This document shows positions 1-6,215 of a DNA stretch of 9,488 nucleotides, in pieces. Source of the DNA: Clostridiales bacterium. Lineage in GTDB: Bacteria > Bacillota > Clostridia > Oscillospirales > Acutalibacteraceae. The stretch spans positions 1 through 9,488 of the forward strand of contig JAAZFZ010000005.1 of NCBI GenBank assembly GCA_012511485.1, written 5' to 3'. A program made the position numbers and the translations under genes. Below the pieces are notes generated by a model. The model worked only from the letters and a program-made list of their open reading frames with translations, did no database searches and was not told where the DNA came from. Within the stretch, counting starts at the first letter, position 1. Each line of letters starts with the position of its first letter.

Positions 1-437
1 TCTCTCAAGGGCTCAAAAACACTTTGCAGATACTCAATCTGCGTGTGCGGGACACCGTGCAGCGCCATATATGCAATGCCTTTCTGGTCAGGGTTGTTTA
101 TTCGCCTGCCCTCAAGGGCTGATCCCTGAGTTCTTACACGGCACTCCAGCCCTATTGTTGCGTCTATACCTGCAATTTCGGCGGCATGAATGAATTCACC
201 TGCTCCCGCTATTGTATCATGGTCAACTATTCCCGCTGTTTGAAGGCCGGCTAAACGGGCAAAATACACTGCCGAGGTGGGGGAGTACGGCGAAAAAGAA
301 TAAAAGGTATGTATATGATTATTTGCAAACTGCGGCAAAACCTCAGGTGCTTTCTTTTCGCTCCTAATTATTTGTTTAAGCACCTCAAGTCTGACCTGTG
401 CTTTGGGAGCATTGAGCTTCTTGAGGATATCATTCAT
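1..437 (-). CDS. PHP-domain metal-dependent phosphohydrolase, N-terminal part (cut by window edge)
   Basis: This reading frame starts with ATG at 437-435 and runs off the left edge after about 145 codons, so only the N-terminal part is visible. It shows PHP-family metal motifs: a histidine pair in NNHIHTFYSFSPYSPT (H41, H43), VDHDT (D72, H73, D74) and a GLEC glutamate (E98). PHP proteins use a trinuclear metal centre to hydrolyse phosphoesters; the substrate of this branch cannot be read from the sequence. The start is supported by AAGGAAA a few bases upstream. It lies 54 bp after the dehydrogenase stop with no terminator between, so it is probably the third gene of the aldolase-dehydrogenase operon. 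PHP family membership is firm; a sugar-phosphate role is inferred from neighbours only. Confidence 0.85.
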   Translation of the reverse strand, partial: MNDILKKLNAPKAQVRLEVLKQIIRSEKKAPEVLPQFANNHIHTFYSFSPYSPTSAVYFARLAGLQTAGIVDHDTIAGAGEFIHAAEIAGIDATIGLECRVRTQGSALEGRRINNPDQKGIAYMALHGVPHTQIEYLQSVFEPLR

Positions 438-491
438 TTTTATTTCCTTTCAAGGAGTAATTTGCCCGAGTATTAAGGTATCTGTTTTTGC

Positions 492-1379
492 TTATGTCAG
501 CATTACCTGACCGCCCGCAACGGGCAGTGCCTGGCCTGTTTCATAGTGCTGCTCTATGCAGTAAAAAACAGCCTTCGCAACATCCTGAGGGCAGCAGCCT
601 CTGTGTATGGGCGATTTTGCATGATAGAACTCCCTGACATCCTCAACGGTTTTGGCTTGCGGAACCTTTCCCTCTTTAAGGTATTGAACAAACAGTCCGT
701 TTTCCGGGTCGGACCAGAGAGGACCTTCATAGTAGTTGCCGGGGCAGATTGCGTTGACCTTGATGTTATATGGGGCAAGCTCAAGGGCAAAGCTTTGTGT
801 CAGGCCAATACCGCCAAATTTGCTGCCCGAATATGCGAAATTCTTTTTTGAGCCAACCAAACCTGATTTTGAATTGATTTGTATTATGTCACTGTACCTT
901 GAATTATCGGCTTGAAATTCTGCCTTCATTATTTCGCATGCATACTTTACACAGAGGAAATAGCCGGTATAGTTTACCTTTGTGACAAGCTCAAAGGTTT
1001 TGAGGTCCATTTCATCTAAGCTGCCTGCCCTGAGAATGCCGGCGTTTGATACAAAGACATCGAGCCCGCCGAAATGCTCAACCGTTGAGCAGACAAGAGC
1101 CTTGACAGACTCCTCCTGAGTTACATCAACCGGCACAAAAACCGCCCTTTCGGAGAGCTCCTTTACTAACTTTTCGGCAGCCACTCTTTGTGAGGGCAGG
1201 TCTGCAATTACTATACATGCGCCCTCCTTGTGCATCTCCTTTGCGATGCCAAGCCCAAAGCCCTGCGCAGCGCCGGTAACAACCGATATTTTGCCGTTGA
1301 GCCTGCCTTGCGCCCTTATCCTTATGTTAACATTTTTTTTTGCCGCTTCAATAGCCTGTTCAAAATTCATAAATATCAC
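492..1379 (-). CDS. Short-chain dehydrogenase/reductase, sorbitol-6-phosphate dehydrogenase-like
   Basis: This is a 295-residue NAD(P)-dependent oxidoreductase of the classical SDR family, predicted cytoplasmic. It has the Rossmann motif TGAAQGFG (35-42), NAG (112-114), N136, the catalytic serine in INSKSG (S170), and Y183/K187 in YSGSK. The C-terminal half (QINSKSG.VGSK.N, KFGGIGLTQS.AL, GQ...GGQVM) strongly resembles Escherichia coli SrlD, which oxidises sorbitol 6-phosphate, so a polyol- or sugar-phosphate substrate is likely but unproven. About 26 residues precede the Rossmann fold, like the linker in fused aldolase/SDR proteins. The start is GTG, overlapping the aldolase stop as GTGA, with AAGG just upstream; an ATG three codons later (1370) is an alternative. 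Translation is probably coupled to the aldolase. Confidence 0.88.
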   Translation of the reverse strand: MIFMNFEQAIEAAKKNVNIRIRAQGRLNGKISVVTGAAQGFGLGIAKEMHKEGACIVIADLPSQRVAAEKLVKELSERAVFVPVDVTQEESVKALVCSTVEHFGGLDVFVSNAGILRAGSLDEMDLKTFELVTKVNYTGYFLCVKYACEIMKAEFQADNSRYSDIIQINSKSGLVGSKKNFAYSGSKFGGIGLTQSFALELAPYNIKVNAICPGNYYEGPLWSDPENGLFVQYLKEGKVPQAKTVEDVREFYHAKSPIHRGCCPQDVAKAVFYCIEQHYETGQALPVAGGQVMLT

Positions 1380-2488
1380 TCTGCCTTGTTAGATTGTTTT
1401 TGTCTGTATGATTCAACTTCCCAGTTGACTATGAAATTAATCAGCTCGTCGGTCATATGCAAAACTCCACCGAAGCTCTGCGCATATACTGCAATTTTAA
1501 TTGCGTCCTTAAAGAGAATATGAGCGGTTTTTGCCGCACTTTCGTTTTCACCAAATGCAAAGTAGCCCATACCTCTGACAATAACGATTTTAGGAGGAAA
1601 TCCATGCTCACTTTTATATTGCTCAAAGCCCCACTCTGCCTGTGCAATCGAATCAATAAACAGCGGGTATGCTCTGCAATAAACTATATGGTCGGGTGTA
1701 AACGGCCTGAGCAGAGGTTCGGCCGACTGCTTGCTTGCCGAAAACCTCAGCGACTCCTCAAAGTTTTCATACACTGCAGAGGCTCCGTTTCCGTAAAGAG
1801 CGCAAAGGGTTCGGCAATACTCCCCGCAGTTTTCCGGCGCCTGCTTTTTGTGGGGAGCCGGGTAGCGGGTCAACCTGCCCCTTATCTTTCTTAACACTCC
1901 TTCAAGCACCTGCGAAAGCCCTTCAACATCGTTAGCCGCCACAAAAATGCCGTGGTTTTGCAGAAGAATTATTGAGGCGTTGACGGAGAATCTTTTTTTA
2001 TAGTCTTCCATAAGCTCTTTACATAGCTTTGCGAGCACATAACCGGGCCTGCAAAGACCAACCCAGATAATTTCCTCACCGAATAGCTCTTTTGCGATTT
2101 TTTCTCCGTCTGCCCCGCAGGTCAGGCCATTTACAACAGCGGGGTGGACATGCAGCACGAAGGTTTGCGGAAAAATGCCGTGAAGGGTGGTTTCAACGCT
2201 CGGTCTCTTATCAATATCCGAGGGCAGTCTTGCAGCCATAAGGTCCTCAAGTGCCATAGCCTCCCTGAGCTTATCGTCCTCAGGGTATTTTTTTTCAAAA
2301 ACGGAGAGGAGCTTCTCGATGTCAATTTTAACAAAATCCCCCGCCTTTACTGTGGCGAGTGAAGTGCCTGAGCCCTTTATGTAGAGAACATTGCCCTCCT
2401 TTGCAGAGGAGTTGCCTCCGCCTGCAAGCACCAGCTCTTCATCTGAGCCGTATTTATTGGATAATGCCGTGAGCTGTTTTAGTATCAT
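1376..2488 (-). CDS. Class II aldolase/adducin-family protein, like the aldolase half of bifunctional RhaD/YuxG
   Basis: This 370-residue protein has an N-terminal class II aldolase domain (about 1-200). It contains a glycine-rich phosphate-binding region, GGGNSSAK and GSGTSLA (23-45), the likely catalytic glutamate in SVETTLHG (E99), and zinc-binding histidines in HVHP (H113, H115) and NHG (H179). Family members cleave sugar phosphates such as rhamnulose or fuculose 1-phosphate to dihydroxyacetone phosphate and an aldehyde. The other 170 residues (PDHIVYCRAYPLF, RGMGYFAFG, NWEVESYR) match the inter-domain part of fused aldolase/SDR proteins, so this looks like the front half of a split fusion. 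The ATG start has GGAGG at 2495-2499, six bases upstream. It is the first gene of the minus-strand operon. The exact sugar substrate is not determinable. Confidence 0.87.
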   Translation of the reverse strand: MILKQLTALSNKYGSDEELVLAGGGNSSAKEGNVLYIKGSGTSLATVKAGDFVKIDIEKLLSVFEKKYPEDDKLREAMALEDLMAARLPSDIDKRPSVETTLHGIFPQTFVLHVHPAVVNGLTCGADGEKIAKELFGEEIIWVGLCRPGYVLAKLCKELMEDYKKRFSVNASIILLQNHGIFVAANDVEGLSQVLEGVLRKIRGRLTRYPAPHKKQAPENCGEYCRTLCALYGNGASAVYENFEESLRFSASKQSAEPLLRPFTPDHIVYCRAYPLFIDSIAQAEWGFEQYKSEHGFPPKIVIVRGMGYFAFGENESAAKTAHILFKDAIKIAVYAQSFGGVLHMTDELINFIVNWEVESYRQKQSNKAE

Positions 2489-2518
2489 ACTGTGCCTCCG
2501 TCAATATTTTCAAATGAT

Positions 2519-2546
2519 ATTTTACCATATTTTGTGTGACAGTTAA
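2519..2546 (-). promoter_or_regulatory. Candidate sigma-A promoter for the aldolase operon (extended -10)
   Basis: On the minus strand, TTAACT (2541-2546) and TAAAAT (2519-2524) are separated by 16 bp. The -10 is preceded by TGG, an extended -10 element that would compensate for the imperfect -35. Transcription would begin near 2511, leaving a leader of about 20 nt that contains the GGAGG ribosome binding site. Confidence 0.5.
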
Positions 2547-2565
2547 AGTAAAAACCCAATAATTA

Positions 2566-2594
2566 TTGACTGTTTCAAACGAAAAATATATAAT
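2566..2594 (+). promoter_or_regulatory. Strong sigma-A promoter for the kinase-lipoprotein operon
   Basis: TTGACT (2566-2571), a 17-bp spacer and TATAAT (2589-2594) give a near-consensus housekeeping promoter on the plus strand. The predicted start site near 2601 leaves a 60-nt leader ending in AGGTGA before the TTG start. A perfect 12-bp palindrome, CAATAATTATTG (2557-2568), overlaps the -35 and could be a repressor site. Confidence 0.75.
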
Positions 2595-2662
2595 TACCCA
2601 TACATGATACTTTTTTCGTATTCTGTTGCAGAGCCACAAAATGAATTAGTAGGTGAATCTTT

Positions 2663-3781
2663 TTGAACAATAAGGATTTGGATTATGAGCGTATTATTGA
2701 TGCATTTGTTCTTGAGGGTGAATACATAGGTCACGATTTATGTGAAAACGGGCATATCAACCGTACATATAGTGTGAAAATGAAGGATAAGTACGGCAAA
2801 ATAACCGAATATTTGATTCAGCAAATCAACACCGTTGTATTCAAAAATCCCGATGAGCTTATGGAGAACATTGTGGGCGTAACATCCTACATTCGGGATT
2901 ATGTTATCAAAAACGGCGGCGACCCCGAAAGAGAGACGCTCAGTGTGTTTTCCACGGCAGAAGGCAAGCCCTACTACCTTGACGATAATAAAAAATACTG
3001 GCGCTGCTATAATTATATTGCCAACTCATATACCTGTCAGACTATTGACGACCCCGAAGTTTTCTACAATGCCGCGAAGGCGTTCGGGCATTTTCAAAGA
3101 ATTCTCGCTGACTATCCGATAGAAACACTGCATGAAACCATCCCGAACTTCCACAATACTGTTTCACGCTTCAATGATTTTGAGCAGGCTGTAAAAGACG
3201 ATAAAAAGGGCAGGGCAGGGGGCGTCAAGGCTGAGATTGAGTTTGCCTATGAGCGCAAAAAGGATGCGGATAAGCTCCTGAATCTTCTCAAAAAGGGGAG
3301 ACTTCCAATCAGAGTGACGCATAATGACACAAAGCTCAACAATGTTTTGTTTGATAACGATACTCATCAGGGCATCTGTGTTGTTGACCTTGATACAGTT
3401 ATGCCGGGGCTATCCCTCTATGATTTCGGGGACAGTATTCGCTTTGGTGCAAATACCGCTCTTGAGGACGAACGGGATGTGAGCCTTGTTTCGCTTGACC
3501 TTGAGCTGTATGAGCAATATGCAAGGGGATATCTGCACGAAGCGGGCAGCAGCCTCAATGACTGCGAGATAGAAAATCTCTCCTTCTCCTCAAAGCTCAT
3601 GACTCTCGAGTGTGGCATAAGGTTTTTGACCGACTACCTCAATGGTGACGAATACTTCAATATAAATTATCCGGAGCATAACCTTGTTCGCACCCGAACA
3701 CAGCTTGCCCTTGTGGCGGATATTGAGCGCAAGCTTGATAAAATGGAAGAGATTGTGCAGAAAATCAACAGGAGGCTCTGA
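2663..3781 (+). CDS. Sugar-1-kinase-like phosphotransferase (APH fold, N-acetylhexosamine 1-kinase NahK-like)
   Basis: This 372-residue cytoplasmic kinase belongs to the aminoglycoside phosphotransferase/choline kinase fold. GHINRTYSV (30-38) lies in the nucleotide-binding region. The catalytic loop is THNDTKLNNVLFD (D222, N227), and the metal-binding segment is VVDLDTVMPG (D242, D244) followed by YDFGDSIRFG. This wording closely resembles the Bifidobacterium NahK group, which phosphorylates GlcNAc/GalNAc at C1 for mucin-sugar salvage; other sugar or small-molecule substrates are possible. The start is TTG with AGGTGA six bases upstream (2651-2656), and no better ATG exists nearby. It is transcribed divergently from the aldolase operon and is one base away from the following lipoprotein gene. 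A shared sugar-utilisation role is an inference from position. Confidence 0.82.
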   Translation: MNNKDLDYERIIDAFVLEGEYIGHDLCENGHINRTYSVKMKDKYGKITEYLIQQINTVVFKNPDELMENIVGVTSYIRDYVIKNGGDPERETLSVFSTAEGKPYYLDDNKKYWRCYNYIANSYTCQTIDDPEVFYNAAKAFGHFQRILADYPIETLHETIPNFHNTVSRFNDFEQAVKDDKKGRAGGVKAEIEFAYERKKDADKLLNLLKKGRLPIRVTHNDTKLNNVLFDNDTHQGICVVDLDTVMPGLSLYDFGDSIRFGANTALEDERDVSLVSLDLELYEQYARGYLHEAGSSLNDCEIENLSFSSKLMTLECGIRFLTDYLNGDEYFNINYPEHNLVRTRTQLALVADIERKLDKMEEIVQKINRRL

Positions 3782-3782
3782 T

Positions 3783-4613
3783 TTGAAACTTGGAAAAATA
3801 AGCGGAAAGGCTCTCTCCTGCCTAATGGCGGCAGTTATTCTTTTGTTGTGCTCCTCATGCAAAAAAGAGCCTGTCTCGGCAGATGCGCAGCAGATAGTTA
3901 ATCTACTCTCGGGCAGTGGGCAGGAATACAATGGAGGCATTATCATTACTGCTCAGACAGGATGCCTCGGCTATAATGAAAACTCCCTTTTGGGTGCAAA
4001 AGCAGGCTTAAAAACTCAAGCGAGTGCAATAGAAGTGGATATTTCATTTCTTGAGGATGGTGCACCTGTGCTGGCCAAAAGCTTTTATGAGGCGGACGAA
4101 AACTCGGTTCCGCTCAAGGTTTTATTTGAGGAAATGAAGCGCTTTCCCGATGCGAAAATATACTTGTATCTCAGAGAAATAAGTAATATTCAGGGTATTG
4201 ATGAATTAGTTATTGAATATAACATGATTAACCGTGTCTTTTTAATAGGCGTCACCGAAAGCACAATCGAATTTCTACTTTCCTGCGGGTCAAACCTGCC
4301 GTATTATTTGAATTTTGAAACGGATGAAAAAACAGCAGGCGATGAAACCGCTGTTGCCAAGGAGCTTGAAGGGGTGGCGGAATATTGCCCTATGGGCATT
4401 GTTGTTCCCGCCGCAAAGCTAACCAAAGAGCTTGTTGAATCGGCACTCAACAACTATGGGTTTGAGGTTTTGGCTATAGATGCCCAAAGCAGTCAGGAAA
4501 TTGCAAACGCTTTCAAATGCGGTGCGACCAACATAATTACTAAAAGCCCCGATGTTGCCATTGAATCGCTGAGATTATTAGTAAAGAGCACTGCGGAAGA
4601 AGTGACTGCCTGA
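3783..4613 (+). CDS. Lipoprotein with degenerate glycerophosphodiester phosphodiesterase (GDPD)-like domain
   Basis: A TTG start at 3783 is chosen because AGGAGG (3770-3775) sits seven bases upstream and because the N-terminus then becomes a lipoprotein signal (basic MKLGKISGK, hydrophobic 11-22, lipobox-like CSSC with C26). An ATG at 3684 would overlap the kinase by about 100 bp. The 276-residue product follows the GDPD barrel order: a first strand at 53-58, ENSLLGAKAGL, AIEVDISFLEDGAPVLAKS (81-100), and a C-terminal GATNIITKSPD like the usual GxDGIITDxPD. The two histidines of active GDPD enzymes (HRG...EN and the one after DGxPV) are replaced, by A57/Q58 and K99, while E84 and D86 remain. 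It is probably a surface-anchored, non-catalytic or altered-function GDPD relative. It is operonic with the kinase. Confidence 0.72.
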   Translation: MKLGKISGKALSCLMAAVILLLCSSCKKEPVSADAQQIVNLLSGSGQEYNGGIIITAQTGCLGYNENSLLGAKAGLKTQASAIEVDISFLEDGAPVLAKSFYEADENSVPLKVLFEEMKRFPDAKIYLYLREISNIQGIDELVIEYNMINRVFLIGVTESTIEFLLSCGSNLPYYLNFETDEKTAGDETAVAKELEGVAEYCPMGIVVPAAKLTKELVESALNNYGFEVLAIDAQSSQEIANAFKCGATNIITKSPDVAIESLRLLVKSTAEEVTA

Positions 4614-4678
4614 AAAACTTATAGTATTTGCGGCATCAAAAAAAGAGCATAAGATACTTTTGAAGTTTAATTAAAGAA

Positions 4679-4717
4679 AACAGCACTGGCAAGCTAACTT
4701 AGCCTGTCAGTGCTGTT
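4679..4717 (-). terminator. Intrinsic terminator of the HD-protein operon (39-nt hairpin)
   Basis: A near-perfect inverted repeat with outer arms AACAGCACTG and CAGTGCTGTT continues inward to GCTAA/TTAGC with one G-U pair and one A-C mismatch. On the minus strand it is followed by a TTTTCTTT tract, so it should end transcription of the HD gene. On the plus strand the downstream sequence is not U-rich, so termination of the lipoprotein transcript here would be weaker. Confidence 0.75.
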
Positions 4718-4726
4718 AAAGTATTG

Positions 4727-4748
4727 TGTAAAGTAATTTAGCTTTACA
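4727..4748. repeat. TGTAAAG-N8-CTTTACA palindrome, copy 1
   Basis: Perfect 7-bp inverted repeat with an 8-nt loop, between two convergent genes. A second 22-bp copy at 8743-8764 matches it at 17 of 22 positions. It could be a 3'-end hairpin or a protein-binding palindrome. Confidence 0.5.
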
Positions 4749-4773
4749 GCATATAGTCAACAAAACCTAAAAA

Positions 4774-5391
4774 TTATTCATTGACACTGCAACATTTTTT
4801 CAAGAAAACAGCAATATTCTTTTCTTCCTCTTTTCTGTTTGGGTTGAGCCTGCCCAACCTGTCGCAAAGCCCGAAAAGAGCAACCTCATCAACATCGGTT
4901 TGCCTCTTCATCTGAGGGATATCTGCAAAAGGCAGGTCATTTACAACAAAAAGAATCTGCATATGCCACCTGATGAGTGAAACGACCGCTTGAATAAAAG
5001 CTGTGTCTTCCGAAAACTCATTGAGGAATTTTTGTGCCAGAGCCGCCCCGACCTTTTCATGACCGTAGGAGGTTATTTTGCCCTTTCTTATTCTGGTTGT
5101 GTCGGGCTTACCGATATCATGCAGCAGGGCAGTCCACATGAAAACCACTGCATTTTTGCTTTTTTCCCTGACCCTTGCCGCCTCATCAACAACCAGCATT
5201 GTATGGTTCCACACGCTACCCTCGGGGTGGTGCCTTGGCGACTGTTCTGTCTGCTTTAGCCTTGAAAGCATATCAAACGGAAAAACGCTTGCGTTTTCCC
5301 CCTCCAGAATTGAGCTGATGAGCTCAGACGGTTTTTTATCGTTGAGCAGGCTTGTTTTAACAGTGAAAAAAATTTCATTCGGCACTTTCAT
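4774..5391 (-). CDS. HD-domain (HDIG) phosphohydrolase
   Basis: This 205-residue protein carries a full HD metal set: H63 in SVWNHT, H91/D92 in LLHDIGKPDTT, H111 in YGHE, and D177 in LCDRLGR. HD hydrolases cleave phosphate esters of nucleotides or related substrates. The HHPEGSVWNHT and HDIGKPxTT wording is like the HD domain attached to some tRNA nucleotidyltransferases, but no nucleotidyltransferase domain is present, so this is a stand-alone HD protein of unknown substrate. The ATG at 5391 is chosen because AGGA lies six bases upstream (5398-5401). The frame is open further to a TTG at 5490, but that start lacks a spaced ribosome binding site and the extension overlaps a better-supported small ORF. 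A terminator hairpin follows. Confidence 0.85.
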   Translation of the reverse strand: MKVPNEIFFTVKTSLLNDKKPSELISSILEGENASVFPFDMLSRLKQTEQSPRHHPEGSVWNHTMLVVDEAARVREKSKNAVVFMWTALLHDIGKPDTTRIRKGKITSYGHEKVGAALAQKFLNEFSEDTAFIQAVVSLIRWHMQILFVVNDLPFADIPQMKRQTDVDEVALFGLCDRLGRLNPNRKEEEKNIAVFLKKCCSVNE

Positions 5392-5533
5392 CTTTATTCC
5401 TGATTTTGTCATTATTAAGACCGAAAACCGCTCTTGCGCTTTCGCCATTCGGGTCATGGTTAATATGCTTTGAGCGGAATTTTCCGTCAACCCTTTTTCC
5501 GTTTGACTTGCCCTTTTTCTCGTTTCTGTTCAT
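5375..5533 (-). CDS. Small basic hydrophilic protein (52 aa) upstream of and overlapping the HD gene
   Basis: This 52-codon frame starts with ATG at 5533 and ends with TGA at 5377-5375, overlapping the HD gene start by 17 bp in a different frame. A GGGGTGA ribosome binding site lies about four bases before the ATG. The product begins MNRNEKKGKSNGKRVDGKFR and ends KDESAE: strongly charged, lysine/arginine-rich at the N-terminus, with no hydrophobic segment. I do not recognise it. The overlap suggests translational coupling with the HD phosphohydrolase, whose own ribosome binding site lies inside this frame. It may be a genuine small protein or a leader peptide; the alternative is that it is only the transcribed leader of the HD gene. 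Confidence 0.5.
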   Translation of the reverse strand: MNRNEKKGKSNGKRVDGKFRSKHINHDPNGESARAVFGLNNDKIRNKDESAE

Positions 5534-5573
5534 TATATCACCCCAGTTTTTTAATATTTTTTCTCATTGACAG

Positions 5574-5615
5574 GCGATTATTCTCTAAGGCTCCTAAATC
5601 AGCTTTTATAATCGC
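5574..5615 (-). promoter_or_regulatory. Structured leader hairpin upstream of the small-peptide/HD operon
   Basis: Perfect outer arms GCGATTAT (5574-5581) and ATAATCGC (5608-5615) enclose a second helix, AAGGCT (5587-5592) with AGCTTT (5601-5606). Nothing T-rich follows on either strand at terminator distance, so it is not a plain terminator. It lies about 40 bp upstream of the 52-residue ORF and may be a 5' leader structure or an operator. I recognise no known riboswitch. Confidence 0.3.
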
Positions 5616-5669
5616 GCAATTTACATATGGTGTTTTTGCATTATATTAATATAGTATTCTTTTCTTTTA

Positions 5670-5804
5670 GTGCAGCTTTTATTTTTATCATGCAAATCCA
5701 TTAAAAAGGGGAGCTACCGCTATGACATCTTTGACAAGAAGCAGGATAACTTGCATATAGGTTATCTTAAAGCCTTGAAATTTGCCATTAACAAAAAGAA
5801 TTAA
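5670..5804 (+). CDS. Doubtful short ORF (44 aa), possible gene remnant
   Basis: An open frame from GTG at 5670 to TAA at 5802-5804 reads VQLLFLSCKS followed by a protein-like tail (YRYDIFDKKQDNLHIGYLKA). The GTG has no ribosome binding site. A TTTACA / TATATT pair just upstream (16-bp spacer, about 5631-5652) could be a promoter, and AAAGGGGAG at about 5704-5712 precedes an ATG at 5722, but in another frame that stops after 12 codons. The stop lies inside the rpsT terminator. It could be a decayed gene end, a small RNA locus or chance. I do not recognise the product. The rest of 5534-5847 shows no gene. Confidence 0.15.
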   Translation: MQLLFLSCKSIKKGSYRYDIFDKKQDNLHIGYLKALKFAINKKN

Positions 5805-5827
5805 GGCAGGCTAAACGCCTGCCTTAA
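5801..5827 (-). terminator. Intrinsic terminator of rpsT
   Basis: A perfect 11-bp stem, TTAAGGCAGGC with GCCTGCCTTAA, encloses a 5-nt loop. On the minus strand it is followed by TTCTTTTTG, 21 bp after the rpsT stop codon. Confidence 0.9.
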
Positions 5828-5847
5828 ACATTTCAATATTATAGAAC

Positions 5848-6102
5848 TTATGCCTCGTTAAGGAGTTTGGCAAGTGTTGACTTTTTGCGGGCGGCATTGT
5901 TCTTATGAATCAGACCCTTGGCACATGCCTTGTCAACAGTTATCATTGCTGCTTTGACGGCAGCTTCCTTATCTGCTGAATTTGTTGCAGCAGCATTGGC
6001 CTTTTTAATCGCTGTCTTGAGAGCGGAATTCTGCGATTTATTGCGTGTTGCCTTTGATTTGCTGACAAGCACACGCTTTTTTGCGGATTTAATGTTTGGC
6101 AT
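5848..6102 (-). CDS. rpsT: 30S ribosomal protein S20
   Basis: This 84-residue basic protein matches the S20 family in length and sequence. It starts MPNIKSAKKRV, has alanine/lysine-rich helices in the middle, and ends with GLIHKNNAARKKSTLAKLLN. S20 binds 16S rRNA early in small-subunit assembly. The start at 6102 is fixed by GGAGGTG five bases upstream (6108-6114) and by the conserved MPNIKSA N-terminus; the nine-codon upstream extension in frame is not part of the protein. It is monocistronic, with its own promoter and terminator, and diverges from gpr as in Bacillus. Confidence 0.97.
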   Translation of the reverse strand: MPNIKSAKKRVLVSKSKATRNKSQNSALKTAIKKANAAATNSADKEAAVKAAMITVDKACAKGLIHKNNAARKKSTLAKLLNEA

Positions 6103-6135
6103 AAAGACACCTCCTTCATCGTTACACAAGTGATA

Positions 6136-6164
6136 ATGATATCACAAAGAATTTGAATTTGCAA
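6136..6164 (-). promoter_or_regulatory. Sigma-A promoter of rpsT
   Basis: On the minus strand, TTGCAA (6159-6164) and TATCAT (6136-6141) are 17 bp apart, with an extended -10 TGA before the -10. Transcription should start near 6129, about 27 nt before the start codon. A GTGATA-ATGA-TATCAC inverted repeat (6130-6145) spans the -10. Confidence 0.75.
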
Positions 6165-6186
6165 GAAAATTTTTAATCTATTGCCG

Positions 6187-6215
6187 GAATTATGAGAGGT
6201 AAAATAATAATACTA
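6187..6215 (+). promoter_or_regulatory. Candidate forespore sigma-G/sigma-F promoter of gpr
   Basis: GAATT (6187-6191), a 17-bp spacer and AATACTA (6209-6215) match the Bacillus sigma-G pattern (GHATR, CATHHTA) at 4 of 5 and 6 of 7 positions. It sits about 40 nt upstream of the gpr ribosome binding site. gpr is known to be a forespore gene in Bacillus; use of this exact site is inferred. Confidence 0.45.

Noticed and set aside
546..2362. Several plus-strand open frames across the aldolase and SDR genes
   Set aside because: They lie antisense to two genes with clear family motifs, lack ribosome binding sites, and have no recognisable motifs.
3684..3782. Longer form of the GDPD-like lipoprotein starting with ATG at 3684
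   Set aside because: It overlaps the kinase gene by about 100 bp, lacks a suitable ribosome binding site, and hides the lipoprotein signal that starts at the TTG behind AGGAGG.
4618..4664. Possible plus-strand terminator after the lipoprotein gene (AGTAT...ATACTTTT)
   Set aside because: The stem is only about five uninterrupted pairs with long bulges; too weak to call.
5392..5490. 33-residue N-terminal extension of the HD protein from TTG at 5490
   Set aside because: No spaced ribosome binding site; the extension lies in DNA better explained by the 52-residue ORF, and AGGA six bases before the ATG at 5391 supports the shorter form.
6103..6129. Nine-residue extension of S20
   Set aside because: It would include the GGAGGTG ribosome binding site as coding sequence and is not part of the conserved S20 N-terminus.
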